DNA from: Asterella californica
Lineage: Eukaryota > Streptophyta > Marchantiopsida > Marchantiales > Aytoniaceae
Assembly: GCA_036924285.1 (NCBI GenBank)
Contig: JAYKYS010000019.1
Span: forward strand, 992,001 to 1,056,000
DNA length: 64,000 bases
Direction: 5' to 3'
Below the pieces are notes generated by a model that had not been told where the DNA came from, made no database searches, and was given only the letters and a program-made list of their open reading frames with translations. This document shows positions 58,982 through 64,000 of this stretch, piece after piece; the first letter of the stretch is position 1; each line of letters begins with the position of its first letter. The position numbers were made by a program, and so were the translations under genes.

Positions 58982-60992
58982 GCTGGAAGATGTGTTGCAC
59001 TAAGCCACAAGCATTTACTATGAGCTGAAGGCTCAGTCCTTCCCAAGTGCCCACAGTCTAGCTTCTACTTCTCAGAAGACGAACCTAGTCTCCAGAAGAC
59101 AGCTACTCCGTCTTCCAGGATTCTAACAGTACTTCCTAGATAGCTCTCGTCTTCCGAGCTATATCTAACCAATCCTATCTAAGCAAGGCCTCGCATGGAT
59201 TACCAAGAAGACAACCCACCTTGCATTACATCCTACTTCCTATCAGAAGATACAAGATTCGCGAAACATAAGTGCATGACAAGTTCAGAAGATGGTTGCG
59301 GCTCCTGCGGTGACAGTGGTCTCTGGGAAGACACTCGGGACAGCTTCCGATTCAATGTCTTTCTCGGAAGACTTCCCGAAGTCAGACTTCCCTTCACTGG
59401 TCTCACCTGTCTTCGTCTTCCTACGCGTAATCTATCCTCACAACAGACTCAAGACATTTGCACTCTGTTTTTCTGACTTCTCACCTCTCATACGCACTCA
59501 GAAGAACCTTGCTGCTTGGTGGGAAGACATGACCCTCGACCATTCTCTCCAGATTTTGCCAGCAAGTATTCTCACGACTCTCTTCTAAGTTTGGGAAGAA
59601 GAAGGAATGGCTGCTATGGGTCAAACAGAAGAGACCCGAATGGACCCTCACGTCTTCTCGCTCATTTTGCCAGCCTTTCAGTCTTCTAGTCTCTCTAGGA
59701 AGATGTGGAGTTGAGAAGCTTGGAAGACCGGTAGGCACAGGCCTAGTTCTCGACTTCCAACTTCTCGAAATAACAAAACAACTCACCACACCACTCATGA
59801 TTCGTACCAAGCCTCTCTTAACACAAAGCAACACAAATCCACTCTTGATACGAATTGTGTTCAGTCGACTTCCGAAGACAGTCTTCCGAAGACAGTCAAG
59901 TTTAAGAAGCGTCTTCCGAAGATGTTTCCATCTTCCGAATCGTCTTCTGTCCCAGGTTTCGGAGGTAGAGAGGTAGTAGGGTAGGGAAATTGATAGCTGA
60001 GATCTCCCATTTGAGGGCTAGGAGTAGGGAAGCTCGAATTGAGCTCGGGAAGAAGCAAGGAGATGTCTGACAGAAATTGGGCAGCGCTTCCGCGCCCAAT
60101 GTCTCAATAGAAAGAATGGGGGGGTGGGGTAATCGATCAGGCTGCCTGCACACAACCAAGGAAGCGCGGGGAATACCAGACAAAGGCGAGAAGAAGTGGG
60201 AAAGGGAAAGAACGTGGGGAAGAACCTCTACAGTCTTCTTCTGCTCCCCGAGTTGCCTTCGACCTCCGCGCGCTTCTGGCTCTTGTCCTAGCTCCAATGC
60301 GACTCCTCCCGACTGCGCCTGCTGTCAATTTCTGGCCACGCCTCGATTCTACCTTTGATTCTACTCGCTACTCTCCAATGTCAGCTTCCCGAGAGCTCAC
60401 AGAAACGCTTTCGCTTTCTACCTTCTGTGCTTCAGCAATTCGGTCTCGTCCTTCGCCTAGCTGCCAACTGGTTCTCTCCTACCTCGAGGTCCTCACTCGA
60501 TTCCTCTCTCAAAGCTTACTTGCGAAGCTCACTCTCTCCAATCGATCTTCTAAAGCGCGCTGTGCTGCGAGAAGTCGGAATGCGCCTAATGTGCTTCCTT
60601 ACGCATCTTCCCCGCAGATTAGGGGTTTTCGACCTTAGGTGTCTTCCCCGACCTACCTACCTATTCGGTGCGACCCAGTAGGTACACCTACTGTTTTATC
60701 CGAAAACTCGTGGTTAGGCCTTCGCGGTCGCTATCTTCTGGAAGACAGATGTCTTCCGCCGTCTTCTCATCTTCCGCCGTCTTCCCGTCTTCTGAAGACG
60801 CAACTGAGAAGACGCTCTTCCTAAGACGGTCGTCTTCCGAAGAAGTCCACTTCTTATTAAAAAGCTCATAAGATCATCTTCATGTTAAGGAAGACGTAAC
60901 CTTAAGTAACAACGCTTCTTCAATTATACAAACAAGTTATTATTCTTAAAAATTTCAAAAATTCGTGCATCCTGTAATTTGTGGGCAACACA
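58876..60992 (-). repeat. 5' giant LTR of element B, right part
   Basis: It holds the start of the ORF (58876-58981) and the 2.0-kb upstream region (58982-60992), which I cannot assign a gene. It ends GGGCAACACA (GGGCACCACA elsewhere) at the border with gag of A. It includes the private TTAAAAAGCTCATAAGATC shared with the 3' LTR of B. Confidence 0.88.
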
Positions 60993-60997
60993 ATCAT
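60993..60997. repeat. Right target duplication of element B (ATCAT)
   Basis: It matches ACCAT at 17681-17685 with one change. The gag of A continues directly with CGTCGTACGGATGG. Confidence 0.75.
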
Positions 60998-61496
60998 CGT
61001 CGTACGGATGGTACTTCTGCCGAGTGTGGGAAGCCATGTCGACTGCCGGCTGGTGCGACTGCCAACTTCTTCCTCCCTCAGGTCCAGGTGGTGGAGATGG
61101 TCTTCTCGAAGGTCCAAGCCTGTCTGAATCACGAAGATCGTCTTCTGAGTCAGAACTACTGTCACTGCTATCTTCCGAGACGTCTGGAACGATCTCCTCC
61201 AGTCTTCTCTCACCTTGAGAAGCTTCTTCCGCACTTGGGAAGACGTCTTCCGAGTAACCAGTACCGAAATCTACTTTATACACGTGATCACCCGGTTGGC
61301 TTCTGTCTTCACCAAAGATTATGCTCGAGATGGAAGGCTCTTCCAACTCTACCGATCGGATCTTCCTGAGCTCTTCTTCTTTCCTTTGGTGTCTCAGGGA
61401 TATCCGCTGCTCTCTAGAAGCGGTTTGCTGGGGTGAATTAACCCACTCAGGATCTTTACCCGTGCGTCTTCTGCTTCTTCTTCTGGTCGGAGGCAT
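60993..61496 (-). pseudogene. gag N-terminal part of element A
   Basis: It runs from ATG at 61496 (MPPTRRRSRRRTGKDPEWVN) through the charged Ser-rich region (SDSSSDSEDDLRDSDRLG) to QKYHPYDDD, where B is inserted. It is open throughout. It continues at 17685. Its start matches those of B and C, which supports the choice of ATG. Confidence 0.88.
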
Positions 61497-61840
61497 CCAC
61501 CAGAGTAATGAGAACCGATGTCCCTATTCTTCTACCACTAGATCCGGGAGACCAAATGACTGAACAACCGATCACAGGTTCAGAACGTCTTCTTCTCCTG
61601 CTTCTCGTTGTATTCACTGCAGTCTTCCAAGATCGAGTCTTCCAAGAACTCTTGGAAGCAAGGAAGCGGCTTCTTCCAACTCTCCCTGATGTATATTATC
61701 AACTTCTGGTTGCGGTCCTTGTCTTCTAGCAAGATAGAGTCCCACAACACATTCAACTACAATCGAAGTTAGTTCGAAATGAACCTAACTAATGGCACAC
61801 AGCTCCAAGAAGCTTAGAACAGAAGTTACTAAGTTGAAAT
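61497..61840 (-). other. 5' leader of element A
   Basis: These are 344 bases between PBS and gag. The frame that is open in the leaders of B and C is not open in full here. I see no other signal. Confidence 0.5.
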
Positions 61841-61857
61841 CCCCGGCAGCGGCGCCA
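61841..61857 (-). other. Primer binding site of element A, tRNA-Asp type
   Basis: It has the same 17 bases as in B on the minus strand. A 19-base spacer (61858-61876) separates it from the LTR. Confidence 0.88.
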
Positions 61858-61876
61858 AAAATGGATGCTCACTGTA

Positions 61877-64000
61877 TGTAGTGACGCAGGATTTCTCCTT
61901 TTGCCCATTTAGTACACAAGATATCGTTCCCACAGAGGATTTGCACAAGTAACGCTGCTCTAAGTTCTAAGATCTGTTCAAACACACAAACACACGGGTT
62001 TTGCCTAGAAATCCCGTCTTCTCGCAAAATCACACAAAACCACACGTCTTCTAGACACGCCAAATGGTGCTCTGGAACTAACCAAACAACTACCAACTAA
62101 AATATCACACAACTATTCACAGAGAAGCTCGGGAAGACGATCTTCCTGCTTCCAGGTTGCTTCTTCCGGTCTTCTCGATACCGTCTTCCCGAAACGATTC
62201 TCGTCTTCTGGGAGTTCAGCTCGTCTTCTCACACCTCCAGAAGCATGTCCTTCGCAGAAATCGACTAGCAACGGTCGTTACACCTTATTCTCACACTTAC
62301 ATTCCAACGGGTTAGATTAATCACAAGGTGTATGCCCCCTATAGGCTTCCCAGGCTTCTGCCTACGGAAATATTCTTCTTGCAGCACTACAACGACATTC
62401 ACCTTCACAGAAGCTCAATAGAAGTCTCGGAAGCTCACTAGAAGAAGGTAAGAAGATGGGGAAGATGGGAGAAGATGGGGAAGATAAGAAAATCCAAACA
62501 AGAGAAAAACAAGATGAAAAGAGTAAATTAAGATTCCGACAGGCTTCTAGTCCGGATCCTGACTAACAAGCCATCCCTGCTTGTAATAGTTTGGGGAAGA
62601 AGACAACAAACGTGAGTACTGTTGCACCGTCTTCTACTCGAGGATGTCGTCTTCTGTTGTGGGAAGAAGGTTTCTTTCTTCTTCACTTCGCTGCTCTGAC
62701 TACTCTGTCTTCTGGGATCCCTTACCCATAAGACCGTTCGTACGTAGATCCCAAGTGCTCTACTGAATGAGCCAAGCTACACTTCCACAACTGCTGACAG
62801 TCACCGCCACTCAAGAAGAACACTTCCCATGCACAATCGGGAGCGAATTCAAGGAACCCACCATCCAGAAGACATGAGCAAAGTTTCTGCACTCAAATCC
62901 ACAATCTATTCCTCGAGAAGAAGTCACAATGGCATTGGGAAGCTCACTCCCTCTACTTCTTGCGTCTACTCCTCGACACACCAGCTTAGCTAACAGGACT
63001 GCACGAGGATGCCGTTCCCTGTTTCTAGACTGTCCACTACTTCTATCTACATCTTCGAACCACTGCTGGTATGAGTATGCAGACCCCTCTTGTGTATTCC
63101 AAGACTATTCGTATGTTTCCAACAACGGGTGTAGTGCGAAGAACTATCTATCAGGTGTCTTCTCTCTAATGTGTCTAGTCTGCTCTCTCCATAGAATCGA
63201 CTACTGAACTTTTCAGAACTGGCATAACTCTATCTCCTACTCTGCGATCCTACTTATGTCGCGGCCGTGAGAACTAGGGGAGACGACAACCAGGGAGAGA
63301 GAGGCGCTGACAGGAGGTTGTCACCTCACATGCAAGCGGTTCCCCTACCCGAATTGGTCATCCACCTTGTCCTTCCTACGCTACCTATGCTGCCACATGG
63401 TGTCCTAACTAATATTACATGGAAAAACTGCCACCCTTAAGATAGCATGTTCGATCCTACTATATTTGGAATTGTCAATTGAGTTACTAACTACTCAGAT
63501 TGCACGGAGGCAATCACTACCTGATCTGCTCCTATCGGAGCTCCTAACGCGGCTTCTGATAAGCTAGAAAGCCTTGCAGTTACCTCGGGTGTCACTGAGG
63601 TGGCTTCCTCCTCATCGTCCTTGGCTGGCTCTGCTGTCGCTGCTGCTGCGTCTTCCTCGGCTTCGGCTTCTGCTTCGGAAGATAGAAGCGTCTTTTGGGA
63701 AGCGGAGTCGACCGGTGCTTCTTCCGTCTTCTGAGACACGGGTGCGATACTAGGGACCATGGGGACCTCATAGGGATCCGGGGAAGTCGCTTCCTCCACG
63801 CGAAATACTTGGGAAGACGGCTCGTCTTCCTGTCTTCCAGAAGACATCTTGTCTTCCGGGGCTTCTTCTGGAGTCTTCTCGGCTTCCAACGCTGTCACCA
63901 CCAAGTGCACAGCGAGATCGAACTCCTCCTTCTCCATTCCGGATCCAGTCGAGGGTGTTGGAGCTTGGGAAGAGACGGTTGCAGGTGTCGGAAGCGAGGG
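61877..64000 (-). repeat. 5' giant LTR of element A (partial, runs off the window)
   Basis: It begins TGTAGTGACGCAGG and carries the GACTACTGAACTTTTCAG variant shared with 7301-7318. The part seen is the downstream 1.6 kb (61877-63490, no convincing gene) and the end of the ORF. Confidence 0.85.
63491..64000 (-). pseudogene. LTR-borne protein, 5' LTR of A, C-terminal part
   Basis: The last 170 or so codons are open as far as the window goes, from the FYGL-type block (near 64000) through EKEEFDLAVHLVVTALEAEK to the acidic tail and ASVQSE at the stop 63491. Whether this copy has the upstream stops of its partner at 7593-9911 cannot be seen. Confidence 0.7.

Larger units (their letters stand above)
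17686..60992 (-). mobile_element. Element B: giant-LTR Ty3/gypsy retrotransposon carrying C, D and a family S LTR
   Basis: The 3' LTR is 17686-23574. The interior is 23575-27239 and 44760-49074. The 5' LTR is 49075-52910 and 58876-60992. Joining the flanks restores gag of A exactly: GTCAGCA then TCATCGTCGTACGG. Its two LTRs share private variants, for example TTAAAAAGCTCATAAGATC (23440 and 60857) and GAACCTAGTC. It has been hit three times: by C in RT, by D in the 5' LTR and by a family S LTR in integrase. Confidence 0.88.
5976..64000 (-). mobile_element. Element A: Ty3/gypsy retrotransposon with giant LTRs, split by element B, right end outside window
   Basis: The 3' LTR is 5976-11911. The interior is 11912-17685 plus 60993-61876. 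The 5' LTR starts at 61877 and runs off the window. It inserted into LTR E after ATTAC (5971-5975). The same ATTAC, followed by ATCCTACTTCC, should appear just after its right end. Both LTRs of A share a private deletion that turns the middle of the plus-strand frame into GACTACTGAACTTTTCAG (about 7301-7318 and 63197-63214), which pairs them. Element B (17686-60992) splits its gag gene. Confidence 0.85.

Noticed and set aside
1..64000. CRISPR array, tRNA or rRNA genes
   Set aside because: No regularly spaced repeats with unique spacers, and no cloverleaf or rRNA sequence was recognised on either strand; the short tandem units are contiguous.

Overview
The window is plant nuclear DNA made entirely of nested LTR retrotransposons. 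I see no host gene, tRNA, rRNA or CRISPR array. The main family is a Ty3/gypsy element with a tRNA-Asp-type primer site, three CCHC knuckles, FLDD reverse transcriptase and an integrase without a chromodomain. That set points to the non-chromovirus (OTA: Athila/Tat-like) side of the plant Gypsy tree. The species cannot be told; a streptophyte is safe, and a non-seed plant is possible but unproven. The density of self-nesting suggests a heterochromatic repeat block. Layout, left to right. (1) 1-2673, plus strand: the end of an LTR of a 1.3-kb LTR family (S) lies in the integrase of a chromodomain element, whose 3' LTR ends near 1845. That element in turn lies in an old plus-strand integrase of the main family (Z). 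(2) 2674-5975: part of an old main-family LTR (E), minus strand. (3) 5976 to beyond 64000: element A, inserted in the LTR of E. (4) 17686-60992: element B, inserted in the gag of A and flanked by ACCAT/ATCAT. (5) 27240-44754: element C, inserted in the RT of B and flanked by a perfect CGTTG duplication. (6) 52911-58875: D, a solo LTR in the 5' LTR of B. (7) 23905-25226: a solo LTR of family S in the integrase of B. E, A, B, C and D all point the same way (minus). The unusual point is the size and content of the main-family LTRs. They are about 5.9 kb, nearly half as long again as the region lying between the gag start and the integrase stop is wide in kilobases would suggest for an ordinary element (that coding span is 6.2 kb). 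Each LTR carries a 772-codon reading frame in the same sense as gag-pol. The encoded protein has a Trp-rich N-terminal domain, an acidic Ser/Pro-rich middle, a bipartite nuclear-localisation-like basic patch, a long coiled coil and an acidic C-terminus. The element therefore reads: LTR(ORF) - PBS - leader - gag (3 knuckles) - protease - RT - RNase H - integrase - PPT - LTR(ORF). In A, B and C the two LTRs can be paired by shared private variants, which confirms the nesting independently of the target duplications. Every coding copy here is damaged. Most premature stops look like C-to-T changes (CGA to TGA, CAG to TAG, TGG to TGA or TAG), as expected for methylated, silenced copies. C is the youngest large insertion: its LTRs differ by roughly 1.5 percent over 0.4 kb compared by eye. 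The whole main family, LTR and interior alike, is very rich in the hexamer GTCTTC/GAAGAC, which none of these genes explains.
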